This document shows positions 55,801 to 64,000 of a stretch of DNA of 64,000 nt, in pieces. The DNA is taken from positions 1,178,001 through 1,242,000 of the forward strand of contig OX596001.1 in NCBI GenBank assembly GCA_951394045.1. The letters are read 5' to 3'. Both the position numbers and the translations under genes were made by a program. Under the pieces are notes generated by a model. It made no database searches, was not told where the DNA came from, and saw only the letters and a list, made by a program, of their open reading frames with translations. Origin of the DNA: Nitzschia sp. DOCU1 (taxonomy: Eukaryota > Bacillariophyta > Bacillariophyceae > Bacillariales > Bacillariaceae). Position 1 is the first letter of the stretch; each line of letters starts with the position of its first letter.

Positions 55801-58800
55801 GTACATGGGTAGGTGAAAACCAAAGCATCGTAGTCGACCTGAGTTATTCCCGTAATCTCAAGCTGCGGGAGTCGCTCTTGCAATTTAGCCTGAAAATCCG
55901 AAATAGTTGGGACCCTGTCAACGACGGTCGCGTTCAACCCACAAAAGCAATTTGAGGTAGCGACAGTACTACCGTCTTGTAGATGCCGAGAACCCGTTCT
56001 TTGCTCGACCAAGCCTCGAAGATGCTCCCACGACCGGCTATTCGATACTTGATTGGAAGGAAATAGCTCATTGCTGCAGCCAGCGCAAGCGCCCGAAACA
56101 ACCAAAAGCCCTACAGTCGAACTGGCGGTGTTGTTCGTGGTGCTATTTGTCGGTGTCGAACCAAAAAGGGTGGTCGGACTCGACGATGGCTGCACTGACG
56201 TTAAGAATGCGGGATCGTCTTGAAGGTTTCGCGCCACGAATCGGGCACTCGAGACATCCTCGTTAAGTCGTCGTCGCATAGAATCCATAAATGCAACCTG
56301 AACTCCTTCAAAGACTTGAAAGTTCTTGTTGCAAATCGACGGATCGTCAGGCGAGAAAACCGAATTGAGAGCATCCAATGCGGCCGGCCCAATGATTTCC
56401 GAGTTTTCTTGAGCAGCCATTGGATCCGCAAAGGTAACTTGCAGCACGGAGTCGAACAAGCTTCCAAACGCACAGTCACCCACGACGCTGACATCGGGAC
56501 AATCCAAAGTAGCAGCTATCGCTGCGACCTGCACCTCAAACTCAGCGAGGAACTCGCTTTCCAAAATTCCTCGATCCACAGTTGCATCAGCCGAGCAGCT
56601 GCACACGTCTTGTTCTTGAAGGTTGCGTCCTCGTCGCTGCCTGTTTCGTTCTCGGTTAACCAAAAGGGTCCCGGATGGCAAATCAAATAGTCCAATCTCC
56701 TCGACAATACAATCAGGATCGGTACAGCGAAGCATTCCTGTCACCTCCACTTCCACGCCAAGTTTACCTCCTGCGGTGGCGACTCCTTCGCGAACAATGG
56801 TCGCGTTTTCAAGGATCCGAAAGTACGGATCACAATAGTTCCGGGAAGCCAACTGATTGTAAGACATGACGTATGCTAATCCAATGTTTTGCGCGTCGTT
56901 GAAAGATAAGCCTGTACCACACGTTTGATTAAATTCGACGATACTTCGAAATGTAAAGGGAAAAGGGGTCATGCCACATTTATAGGCGGAAATGACCTTC
57001 TCGTCGTTGATCTGCGATATACCCGTAATCTCAAGCTGCGGGAGTCGCTCTTGAAGCTTCGCTTGAAAACCCGAAATAGTTGGGACCCTGTCAACGACGG
57101 TCGCGTTCAACCCACAAAAGCAATTTGAGGTTGCGACAATACTACCGTCTTGTAGATGCCGAGAACCCGCTCTTTGCCCGACCAAGCCTCGAAGATGTTC
57201 CCACGACCGGCTACTCGAAACTTGATTGGAAGGAAAGAGCTCATTGCTGCAGCCAGCGCATGCGCCCGAAACAACCAAAAGCCCTACAGTCGAGCTGGCA
57301 GTGCTGTTCATGGTGCTGTTCGACGGTCTTGAACCAAAGACGGTGGTCGGACTCGACGATGGCTGTAATGAAGTCAACAATGCGGTATCGTCTTGAAGGT
57401 TTCGCGCCCCGAGGAATTGGGCACTTAAGCTATCCTCATCAAGTAATCGTCGCATACTAGCATTGTTCGTGAATTCAACCTGCACACTTTCAAAGACTTG
57501 AAAGTTCTTGTTGCAAATCGACGGATCGTCAGGCGAGAAAACCGAATTGAGAGCATCCAATGCGGCCGGCCCAATGATTTCCGAGTTTTCTTGAGCAGCC
57601 ATTGGATCCGCAAAGGTAACTTGCAGCACGGAGTCGAACAAGCTTCCAAACGCACAGTCACCCACGACGCTGACATCGGGACAATCCAAGGTAGCAGCTA
57701 TCGCTGCGACCTGCACCTCAAACTCAGCGAGGAACTCGCTTTCCAAAATTCCTCGATCCACAGTTGCATCAGCCGAGCAGCTGCACACGTCTTGTTCTTG
57801 AAGGTTGCGTCCTCGTCGCTGCCTGTTTCGTGTTTGGTCAACCAAAAGGGTTCCGGACGGCAAATCAAATAGCCCAATCTCATCCACAGTGCAATCAGGA
57901 TCGGTACAACGAAGCATTCCTGTCACCTCCACCTCCACCCCAAGTTTACCTCCTGCGGTGGCGGCTCCCTCTCGAACAATGGTGGCGTTGTGAAGAACTC
58001 GAAAGTACGGATCGCAATAGTTCCGGGAAGCCAACTGATTGTAAGACGTCACGTAAGCTATTCCAATGTTTTGCGCGTCGTTCGGGGATAGGCCCGACGA
58101 AGCACACGTTTGGTTGAACTCAACGATGCTTCGAAACGTAAACGGGACTTGATGCAAGCCACAAGTGGTTGTGACTGCAGGATGGATCGACACTAAAGCC
58201 ACAGAACCCGTAGCCCCCGACAGCCTTGTGGAGAACGATTCAAAGAGTTCATCCGTAGATACCAAACGTTGAGTAACATTTGTTTCACACGTACAGCCGC
58301 TCCCCCCAGAATAATTGAACGATGTTGGGACTTGGATCAAAGCATCAGGAGAGGCTTGAAACAACACATCCTGACTTTTGCACGCCTGACAGATTCCGCG
58401 AGCTCGGAGTTGAACTCGTTTATGGTTCGAGTCCAGAGCCAGTATTTCGTCCGTAGCGATAGTAATGTTGAGGATTTCGCGAAAATAGGGATCGCAAAAG
58501 GCAGGATTTCCTTCGACTGGGGCGGTTACCTCCTTATGGGAAGAGCGAAAGGCGTCCCCGATCGCATCCATTTGCTCCTGGGTCAAATTCATGCCACCTG
58601 TATCAACGATCGCCCAAACGATGCTTTCGAATTGAGTTTCCGGTACCCGCTGGGCGCAGCCTTCTTGGAGAGACCGCTTCTCGTCCTCGTCCTCTAAACT
58701 TGGAGTCCCTCCCTGCTCGATGATCTTCGTTTCTTCTGCTTCCGGAGAGTCTGACAACATGGGGGGCTCTTCAAAATCAGTCACCACAACCACCTTTAGG

Positions 58801-59408
58801 CTTTCATCGTCGTTCAGTGCCCTTTGAAGCTCTTTTTGCACGGAATCCGATAGCAATCTTGCGCTGCCGGTGCAGTCTCCGCAAGAATATCCAGTGACAC
58901 GAACGAAAACTTCCTCGTTTCGGACTAGTGGCTCCGAGACCTGATGAATAACGAGCCTGCAATCCTCGCCCTCGGTTTCGTCCATATACGACTTTGCGTC
59001 GGCGTCTTCATCGTTGTATTCTTTCTTCGAGAACATCGACAAGAACATGGATTCTTTTTCTTCTTCGTCTTCTTTCGGCCCGTCCTCCGAGGCCTTCTCG
59101 ACCTTCGTGACTAGAAAGGTTTTATCAAAAGGACGAGTCTCGTCTTGTGTGCAAGCGATCGTTGAAACCGCCGATGACATTGAAGAAGCCAATAGTACTT
59201 CCGCAAGTTTTCCTACGTTTTCTTCGCCGTGGACGACAGTAGGACTCTCAAGCCGATGGCGAAGATGGGGTGGTTGTTGATGCACCGCTCGGGCAGCGCT
59301 GTCGTCAGATTCCACACCGGCACCATTTGCTATTTCGACGAGCAGAGCATGCAACAACAAGAAGAAGAAACCAAAGAAACGAATACCACCGTGGCGTAGT
59401 CTTTGCAT
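52875..59408 (-). CDS. Secreted Cys-rich modular protein (full-length paralogue of 1-3786)
   Basis: 2,177 aa from the ATG at 59408; the frame extends 12 nt further only to a TTG. The N-terminus MQRLRHGGIRFFGFFFLLLH is a strong signal peptide, cleaved near ANGAG. About ten modules of about 200 aa follow. C-x-C openings lie near residues 369 (GCTCE), 539 and 933 (VCSCS), 761 and 1154 (NCFCG), 1339 (TCTCS), 1570 (DCYCP) and 1763 (SCICD); two more divergent modules precede them. Most modules contain a YN-L...CDPYFR-type segment and a closing G-x-C-x-GC. A Ser/Pro linker (PSSFPSSFPSSFP, about 1946-1985) leads to a C-terminal domain of SIGS-SCNG-AC repeats, seen in other stramenopile surface proteins. 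There is no membrane anchor. It is likely a cell-wall, matrix or adhesive protein; the function is unproven. Confidence 0.88.
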   Translation of the reverse strand: MQRLRHGGIRFFGFFFLLLHALLVEIANGAGVESDDSAARAVHQQPPHLRHRLESPTVVHGEENVGKLAEVLLASSMSSAVSTIACTQDETRPFDKTFLVTKVEKASEDGPKEDEEEKESMFLSMFSKKEYNDEDADAKSYMDETEGEDCRLVIHQVSEPLVRNEEVFVRVTGYSCGDCTGSARLLSDSVQKELQRALNDDESLKVVVVTDFEEPPMLSDSPEAEETKIIEQGGTPSLEDEDEKRSLQEGCAQRVPETQFESIVWAIVDTGGMNLTQEQMDAIGDAFRSSHKEVTAPVEGNPAFCDPYFREILNITIATDEILALDSNHKRVQLRARGICQACKSQDVLFQASPDALIQVPTSFNYSGGSGCTCETNVTQRLVSTDELFESFSTRLSGATGSVALVSIHPAVTTTCGLHQVPFTFRSIVEFNQTCASSGLSPNDAQNIGIAYVTSYNQLASRNYCDPYFRVLHNATIVREGAATAGGKLGVEVEVTGMLRCTDPDCTVDEIGLFDLPSGTLLVDQTRNRQRRGRNLQEQDVCSCSADATVDRGILESEFLAEFEVQVAAIAATLDCPDVSVVGDCAFGSLFDSVLQVTFADPMAAQENSEIIGPAALDALNSVFSPDDPSICNKNFQVFESVQVEFTNNASMRRLLDEDSLSAQFLGARNLQDDTALLTSLQPSSSPTTVFGSRPSNSTMNSTASSTVGLLVVSGACAGCSNELFPSNQVSSSRSWEHLRGLVGQRAGSRHLQDGSIVATSNCFCGLNATVVDRVPTISGFQAKLQERLPQLEITGISQINDEKVISAYKCGMTPFPFTFRSIVEFNQTCGTGLSFNDAQNIGLAYVMSYNQLASRNYCDPYFRILENATIVREGVATAGGKLGVEVEVTGMLRCTDPDCIVEEIGLFDLPSGTLLVNRERNRQRRGRNLQEQDVCSCSADATVDRGILESEFLAEFEVQVAAIAATLDCPDVSVVGDCAFGSLFDSVLQVTFADPMAAQENSEIIGPAALDALNSVFSPDDPSICNKNFQVFEGVQVAFMDSMRRRLNEDVSSARFVARNLQDDPAFLTSVQPSSSPTTLFGSTPTNSTTNNTASSTVGLLVVSGACAGCSNELFPSNQVSNSRSWEHLRGLVEQRTGSRHLQDGSTVATSNCFCGLNATVVDRVPTISDFQAKLQERLPQLEITGITQVDYDALVFTYPCTENVTFFDKNVSLEIQYTCGTSNAPELSDEVKASIADTFKQTYNSLKANLCDPFNIRVDSARVIEVGKFRNGTSSLPLQLSLTVLCNGCDVSSTNLYGFPSDDGSPYAPTTTSRRDLLSLDEKLQYVPPGTRRAQEGTCTCSALLPRRAPLEAEVTAAMSPALQGLGLPCIGNTTECQFGSGFGANILFEIQLGATLDEEASGVILLEAFTTVLTGAINCDNPYQCNQVAGYLTDADFSLDFVYNSMGQGSSDATAGSATRRDLQFFDGIVDANSTFNVSDAPSASPTIDSSLILLSSSGVCNGCPSDLLNGNQVSARRALETLGDLNDGQMTDAYEYRFLQDGDGTSAAEDSSTCSNNTSGESRPESDCYCPLSSVVIASSSFVFDRAAFVQDIIDTAQQLGGDFTVIGSQIMTQVECSAESTFTTSITFEFSAFQWIIYNMNDVQVLGNQIAQAYNNLVPKHCDPSFRNSVTLTYVPGTLELISNDGSARHGRDLQIGCYNYIATFRVDGLCRGCQDLGSPIPLFGVSSSRKLSARPERGWDISPKGRNSRHLQESPSCICDEIASQNPDAPSRTDIQNEISPVNWPALGQGTICGLPVDPVVDCPRTAADMTGIAETMPISFWVSRKDGACLTLADVSLLADTFMQEYNAIKGDGRYFPCQPEYVQISSVTFDPTIVGNCRRRLVDGRWLRDGISVEIGVTFQSNTGTDVARAAMADNVVEVAQTNVNVKTSLTALSTGTTSPSSAPSSYPSSFPSSFPSSFPTSLPTPFPSETPTSKPTNVPSVVESCTPTSDSCTGYVSDVQTWCNSLTGPDVCCTGPGACQWPGVATISIGSCNGQSACDLVETTSITVGAYSCNGAQACRLYIDDCFAFVGATSVSIGSNSCNGLVACESIATLNRGTVSVANDSCIGEYSCYFIGESATLVTIEASACNAKCVAPAVCGGYNDGGAFYYISRDLTGDVTCVGCGCTN
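55860..58140 (-). repeat. 1,182-bp in-frame tandem duplication inside the Cys-rich gene
   Basis: Equivalent points recur 1,182 bp (394 codons) apart, for example 57676 and 56494, 57698 and 56516. The stretch around 56,330-56,640 is virtually identical to 57,510-57,820. Each unit spans the latter part of one module, a VCSCS module and the start of an NCFCG module. The breakpoint therefore creates a chimeric module (NCFCG start fused to a FRSIVEFNQTC end) near 56,900-57,130. Confidence 0.85.
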
Positions 59409-59598
59409 GATGTTCAACAAGCAACAATCGACCAGAAAGAAGAAACTTCAGCAATTGTGTGCTTGCACAAACGACGCAACGAGTGGTGTAGCTTTCTTTC
59501 GGCATGCGTTGCAGAAAATTTCAGGTTGTGACATACCGGAGGTAAATGTGGCCTGACGTCTCGTGCATTAGTTGCACCGAAATACGGAGATAAATGTG

Positions 59599-59742
59599 GC
59601 CCGACTTCTTCAATGGGGGGTATAATAAGCGCTAAGGACAGACAGATGCTTTCAAGGAAAGGCTTATACACAAGCTATATTACTTAATGAGAGATCTCAA
59701 AAGGCCCGACTTCTTAAATGGGGGGTATAATAAACGCTAAGG
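59599..59742 (+). repeat. Direct repeat pair upstream of the Cys-rich gene
   Basis: Two copies of about 39 bp, at 59599-59637 and 59704-59742, differ at a few positions. A related half-repeat (GTAAATGTGGCCTGACGTCT) precedes them at about 59541-59560, matching ATAAATGTGGCCCGACTTCT. They may be promoter elements or a minisatellite. Confidence 0.65.
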
Positions 59743-60580
59743 GTAGACAGCAAGGAAAGGCTTTCTTTTACTTAAAGGCCCAATCACGAATATTAGTCCA
59801 TTGGGTCTTTTATTGAACCCGCTTTCCACGTCACAAATGCCGGCCTCCTCTTTCATTTCTTCTCCGACTGAGCCAAACCCGAGCCAGATTTGCCGCCACA
59901 TTCCATGCACGCAACAAACAAGACTTTCTTTCCTGGTTTGTGGCATCACATTTCCTTCCAAAGAGGATCGTTCCAATCTTATGCAGAAGCAAGAACAACA
60001 ATGCAAGAAAAAGTCTCATCTCATGAAAACACATGAGAGCTAGACCAATGTGGGATAGAGCAGTAAAAGCAACAAAACGATTTGAGGTGGACGGCAAAAC
60101 AACAACAAAAGACGCGCGATGAAACGACACGTCTGGAGTATTGTGCGTGCCCCTCTTGCATGGCCAATGATATTGTGGTGAGCTAGCGACATTTCTACAA
60201 GAATTCTTGTGGTTTACCGTTGAACAACCATGCACGTTTTCTTCCAAGCAACAACGTGAAGGAATCGACTCTCTACCAAAATCGTGACAAATGTGCAACT
60301 GGAGTAATTCATCAAAGAGCCTCGTCAGGCTGCATGGAGCATAGTCCATTGACCCACCATCCAAATCCATTGGAATATCATTCAAAGCCTCTAATGACTT
60401 GGCCTCGGTAGCAGCAATGCTCTTTCGTTCTGCAGCAGATTAATCTTTCCGCAAACTCTTGACATTTCGTTTGTAAATCTGGGATTGTCCAATGCTTGCT
60501 CTGTGCAACAAATCTTTCTACAAAAATTGTGGCGCAAACCCGTGGCGTTCTGTCTTTGTCATCGGGTGGATCTGGATGTG

Positions 60581-60597
60581 CCCCCCCCCCCCCCCCC
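60581..60597 (+). repeat. Poly-C tract (17 C)
   Basis: Uninterrupted run of 17 cytosines between GGATGTG and GCTGCC. Length is likely variable or subject to sequencing error. Confidence 0.85.
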
Positions 60598-60750
60598 GCT
60601 GCCCACAGGAGTTGCGAATCCATGACTATCACCCAGCACCTGAACATAGACTCCAATTTGACCAGTTGTTTTAAACAATCAGGATGGCCCATGACAAACC
60701 CCCAAAATGCATTGCTCTGATAGCTCCGGAGTCCTTCAGACCACCAGAAG

Positions 60751-61178
60751 GTGGATGGCTCTGTTCGAAAAGTGGATGGTCCTTCAGGGCAGACTGGGGA
60801 TCAATCGTCCGATGTCATTGAGTAATAGCAATAGCAAGTGAAAGTAACCTCAGATCATCGAACAAGATCCAAACATTAAAAAAGTATCCATTTCAGTCAT
60901 TTTCTTCCTGTTTCACGATACGCCTGAACAGCCCAAAAACGACTCCTTTAGTTGTTGATACAGTAAAACCAGCCACCACATCGTGGACCATGGATCATTT
61001 CCATCATCGGGCTTTAGTCCGATTCCAGCCTCACCATGCCCCTCGCCCACGGCCTCTTCCTCTGCCAAGGCATCAATCCGCCACTGTTAGCCGTAGGTGG
61101 GCAACTTGCCGAGGAACAAGCTAGAGCATTTGAAACCAACCCAAACAAAATGAGAGCCGCCACTTTTGGAGTAGGTCA
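60751..61178 (+). repeat. 428-bp direct repeat, copy 1
   Basis: Begins GTGGATGGCTCTGTTCG and ends GGAGTAGGTCA. It is nearly identical to 61311-61738, 560 bp downstream. No coding potential is recognised. Confidence 0.9.
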
Positions 61179-61189
61179 TTGGTAGCATG

Positions 61190-61311
61190 AGTCCGTCTGA
61201 TAGGGCTCCTCGGTTCTGCCATTCCAAGTGAGTTACAGAGGCATAAAATTGAGATACATGAGAATCTGTGTGATTGAAATGAAAGGCGTCAATCACTCAA
61301 AAAAGTGGCGG
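61190..61311 (+). repeat. 122-bp inverted-repeat arm, left
   Basis: Starts AGTCCGTCTGATAGGG and ends CACTTTTTTGAGTG-complement. Its reverse complement is at 61739-61860 with only a couple of mismatches. Together the arms enclose the second 428-bp repeat. Confidence 0.9.
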
Positions 61312-61738
61312 TGGATGGCTCTGTTCGAAAAGTGGATGGTCCTTCAGGGCAGACTGGGGATCAATCGTCCGATGTCAGTGAGTAATAGCAATAGCAAGTG
61401 AAAGTAACCTCAGATCATCGAACAAGATCCAAACATTAAAAAAGTATCCATTTCAGTCATTTTCTTCCTGTTTCACGATACGCCTGAACAGCCCAAAAAC
61501 GACTCCTTTAGTTGTTGATACAGTAAAACCAGCCACCACATCGTGGACCATGGATCATTTCCATCATCGGGCTTTAGTCCGATTCTAGCCTCACCATGCC
61601 CCTCGCCCACGGCCTCTTCCTCTGCCAAGGCATCAATGCGCCACTGTTAGCCGTAGGTGGGCAACTTGCCGAGGAACAAGCTAGAGCATTTGAAACCAAC
61701 CCAAACAAAATGAGAGCCGCCACTTTTGGAGTAGGTCA
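61311..61738 (+). repeat. 428-bp direct repeat, copy 2 (inside the foldback)
   Basis: Second copy, lying exactly between the two 122-bp inverted arms. Differences from copy 1 are single bases (for example ATTGAGTAA against AGTGAGTAA). The very low divergence implies a recent event. Confidence 0.9.
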
Positions 61739-61860
61739 CCGCCACTTTTTTGAGTGATTGACGCCTTTCATTTCAATCACACGGATTCTCATGTATCTCA
61801 ATTTTATGCCTCTGTAACTCACTTCGAATGGCAGAACCGAGGAGCCCTATCAGACGGACT
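61739..61860 (-). repeat. 122-bp inverted-repeat arm, right
   Basis: Reverse complement of 61190-61311. It starts CCGCCACTTTTTTGAGTG and ends CAGACGGACT. No flanking target-site duplication is obvious. Confidence 0.9.
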
Positions 61861-62426
61861 ATAGGGGGCCAAAAGCACGGGAACATGGGGTTAGGGTAGG
61901 TGCAGGGGCGCAAATCAGCCGTTGATTTTTTATACAATATTCACAAACATATAAATATATGTGTCACACCAAATAAATAAATTTGAAGCACACAGTCTAC
62001 CAACGGCCGCAACAGATGGAATGCCCGAACACAATACTAAGTAAATGTGTAGCACACATTCTACCAACGTCGACAAATAACGAAGGTCTGGGGCTGTAAT
62101 TAAGAACAATTGGCGCAAGCTCCCCACAAATGAGACTGCCAGGCAACAAAAGGGCTCTACCAAAGGCACGCAGGGCACACCGAAGTCGAGTTGGCGCCAA
62201 CTGCCGAAGCACAAAACGCAGAAAAACCCGTTCCACCAGCATTGTGAGGTGACCGTTGCAATGGCATTCCACAACTTTTGAAGCCACTGCCGTTGGAATG
62301 GCCATCCATGCTTCCAACGGCATCCTCTCTCTACATCTAAATAAGGTAGTAACAATTTTGGCACCCCCCTGCCAGAAATGTTACTACCTTTGAATAAGTA
62401 TAGAGGAGACGTCCTGCCCCCGCCCG
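61861..62426. other. Gene-poor spacer
   Basis: AT-rich at first (ATATAAATATATGTGTCACACC), then mixed sequence with two related blocks AGCACACA(G/T)TCTACCAACG at about 61987 and 62050. No gene is supported. Confidence 0.5.
62343..62390. repeat. Hairpin with 21-bp arms
   Basis: AAGGTAGTAACAATTTTGGCA and its near-perfect reverse complement (two mismatches) are separated by six C. The 48-bp foldback could be a MITE relic or a strong RNA hairpin if transcribed. Confidence 0.8.
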
Positions 62427-62580
62427 TCCTCACCATCATTGTTGTGGCACCTCCATCATCGTCGTCATGATCATCTTTATCATCTTCTGCTTCATCATTA
62501 TCATCATCGTCGTCCTCACCATCATTGTTGTCGCACCTTCATCATCGTCGTCATGATCTCTTCTGCTTCATCATTATCAT
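62427..62580 (+). repeat. 85-bp minisatellite, two units, CATCAT-rich
   Basis: GTCCTCACCATCATTGTTGT recurs at 62427 and 62512 with a shared downstream block of ATCATCGTCGTCATGAT and CTTCTGCTTCATCATTATCAT. It is low-complexity trinucleotide-like sequence. Confidence 0.75.
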
Positions 62581-62935
62581 GGCCATTGACATCCTCCATT
62601 GCTTCCTTTGCTCCATCCTTCCTCACTCACTTCCACTTACTCGTCATTGTTTGCAAATACGCCTTCGCAATCTATGAGTATATTCAACGCTTCAACTGGA
62701 AAGTTCCAAACAATTTCCACAAGACCATTGTGGAAGCAGATGGTGCCCCACCTCCAGTGGAAATGACGACGTTGATCATGAGGCTGAAGGAAATGTACCT
62801 TGAATCAAAGGGGCGAAACGTAAATGGCATCCAAACATAATGATAGCAAAACCTAGCCCACCACAATCGCCTGTTGCTATCTACGTCCTGCCTGCCTACT
62901 AGCTATTCTTCTTGCTGCTTTAATAGCATCCATTG

Positions 62936-63300
62936 AGTAGCCCCACAGCTGGGGACTCTGTTTGGTTTCTGCCGCAATGCTGCCGTTGCGCATGTCGAAC
63001 GCACAGCACCTCGCCGTGCTTTCACGACGTGTAGCCCCCCAGTCAGTTGCAGAGTTTTGCCTGGTTTTTGCCGCAATTCTTCCATTGCGCTCGATGGGCA
63101 CGCAGCGCAACATATCACCTTGTTTCCGCCGCAATCCTTCTGTCGCGCTCGCCGAAGGCGCACCACCATGTTTTTTCACCACATGTAGCCCCACAGTAGC
63201 AGAGGTTTGCCCGGTTTTTGCCGCCATTCTTTCAATGCGCAAATCAGCGCAACGGAAGACTTGCGGCAAAAACAGTTGCACATGACACAACTTTCTCCAC
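62936..63300 (+). repeat. Degenerate tandem repeat, TAGCCCC...TTTGCCGC units
   Basis: Units beginning GTAGCCCC(A/C)CAG and containing GGTTT(C/T)TGCCGC(A/C)AT followed by TTGCGC or ATGCGC occur near 62936, 63030 and 63185. A partial unit lies near 63115. Unit length varies from about 95 to 155 bp. Confidence 0.65.
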
Positions 63301-63445
63301 CACGTGTAGCCTCACCCACGCAAAGCAGCTGGTCATTCTGGCATGGTGTCATTATGACCCGCCCTGGTGCTTGATACCAACCAGCGGCTGCGGGTAAAGT
63401 TGCCCATAAAAAGCAACCGCGGGAAGGCGCGGTTGCATTTCAACC

Positions 63446-63537
63446 CCGGATGTGACAAATTTTCGTGATATCAACCGTAGTGTCCTGTTTGCAAACGGGA
63501 CACTACGCTCAATATCGCGCAAAATTGTCAAATCCGG
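63446..63537. repeat. 92-bp imperfect palindrome
   Basis: CCGGATGTGACAAATTTTCG at the left end pairs with CGCAAAATTGTCAAATCCGG at the right. The inner arms are CGTAGTGTCC and GGACACTACG, around a GTTTGCAAAC centre (63487-63496). A cruciform of this size may be a foldback element or a protein-binding site. Confidence 0.85.
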
Positions 63538-63653
63538 GTTCCTAATCCCTCCGGGACCCTTTCCTCAAAGCTCAAATTGACCATGGTGATGACATTGCGG
63601 TCCTCGAATCTGACGGCCTCCTTCAGTGGAACAAGCCTTGAGGAGGTTGCAAC

Positions 63654-63812
63654 ATGGACTGGCTGGAGGAGCTAGCAGCCGATCAGGATCTTAATCAACT
63701 CGCCAGGCTTCTCAACACGCCCCACAGGAAGAACAAGAAGTTCCTGGAGGATGGCCGAGACGATCTCGATGGCGACGAAGATGACGCCCCAGACTTTGAT
63801 GACGATGGCTAG
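63654..63812 (+). CDS. Small acidic ORF, doubtful
   Basis: An ATG at 63654 opens 52 codons ending at TAG 63810-63812. It reads MDWLEELAADQDLNQLARLL, then a Lys/Asp-rich tail DGDEDDAPDFDDDG. The amphipathic start and acidic end look protein-like rather than random. The DNA before it is also partly open, so it may be a 3' remnant of a larger gene or of a retroelement polyprotein. No family is recognised. Confidence 0.3.
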   Translation: MDWLEELAADQDLNQLARLLNTPHRKNKKFLEDGRDDLDGDEDDAPDFDDDG

Positions 63813-64000
63813 GGCTATTGCACCGTCTCTCCCCCCAACACTACTGCACATCGGGCTTCTACTACTACCGGCATGTCGCTCCAGGATGCTGACCCGGCGA
63901 CCCCCAAGAGCTCCAATCGGTGAAATGCGAAAGTGGTTCTCACCAAATTGGATTCATGCCGTTGGTGCTCGAGTCGGAACGAACCGCTTGGGAAGCATAT

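Larger units (their letters stand above)
59409..60750. other. 5' flank of the Cys-rich gene and gene-poor spacer
   Basis: No gene is supported. Open frames on the minus strand (such as 59831-60385) have no recognisable features. The flank holds a direct repeat at 59599-59637 and 59704-59742 (CTTCTT-AATGGGGGGTATAATAA core, 105 bp apart) and a poly-C run. The GGTATAATAA motif inside each copy resembles a TATA element, but the distance to the start (about 210 and 315 bp) is long. Confidence 0.5.

Noticed and set aside
59831..60385. A 184-codon minus-strand open frame with a hydrophobic stretch
   Set aside because: No conserved motif, no signal peptide at the start and unremarkable composition. 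Chance openness is as likely.
62439..62840. A 133-codon plus-strand open frame
   Set aside because: The first third is the CATCAT minisatellite (His/Arg-rich translation). The remainder, though slightly protein-like, has no recognisable family or independent start.
62877..63290. Open frames over the TAGCCCC/TTTGCCGC repeats
   Set aside because: Their repeated peptide patterns reflect the non-coding tandem repeat, present in several frames and on both strands.

Overview
The window looks like nuclear DNA of a diatom, probably a raphid pennate. The reasons are secreted Cys-rich proteins with Ser/Pro linkers of the PSSFPSSFP type, a membrane-anchored leucine-rich-repeat (LRR) protein of the diatom receptor-like type, a bipartite plastid presequence, short GT-AG introns (about 90 bp) and long intergenic spacers rich in decayed duplications. 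The species is not provable from this sequence alone. There are no bacterial operons, CRISPR arrays or recognisable RNA genes.

Layout. (1) 1-3786 (+): the 3' part of a secreted Cys-rich modular protein gene. (2) 4125-10600: a three-gene cassette (trefoil-like gene, pirin on the minus strand, thioredoxin/PDI-like gene) present twice in tandem. The first copy (4125-6500) is reduced to fragments. In the second (6604 onward) pirin and PDI are intact and the trefoil-like gene is broken. (3) 13333-15992 (+): a plastid-targeted multi-pass membrane protein and an exported protein of unknown function. (4) 16788-51225 (-): one enormous gene. A 32.6-kb first exon joins through two 90-91 bp introns to a last exon with a transmembrane segment and an LRR domain. 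The spliced CDS is exactly 34,257 nt, encoding 11,418 aa (about 1.3 MDa by rule of thumb). (5) 52875-59408 (-): a full-length paralogue of the gene at 1-3786, in inverted orientation, so the two Cys-rich genes point inward at the giant gene. (6) 59409-64000: gene-poor DNA with foldback repeats, palindromes, satellites and a poly-C run.

The giant protein is the main discovery. Its predicted order is: basic Gly/Arg-rich head; W-rich modules of about 85 aa; a very long rod of about 43-aa helical modules built on a PE-R-DW-RN core; a Pro-rich repeat neck (core RPGDVRSIPRDGKP); one membrane span; seven to eight plant-type LRRs; a Cys cap. Inside the rod lies an array of exactly 16 units of 519 bp, phase-locked with no indels, showing recent homogenisation. 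The topology suggests a titin-sized, probably cytosolic rod tethered to an external LRR sensor or adhesin. The flanking paralogues encode secreted, Cys-rich, Ser/Pro-linked proteins. A cell-surface or adhesion role for the locus is inference only.
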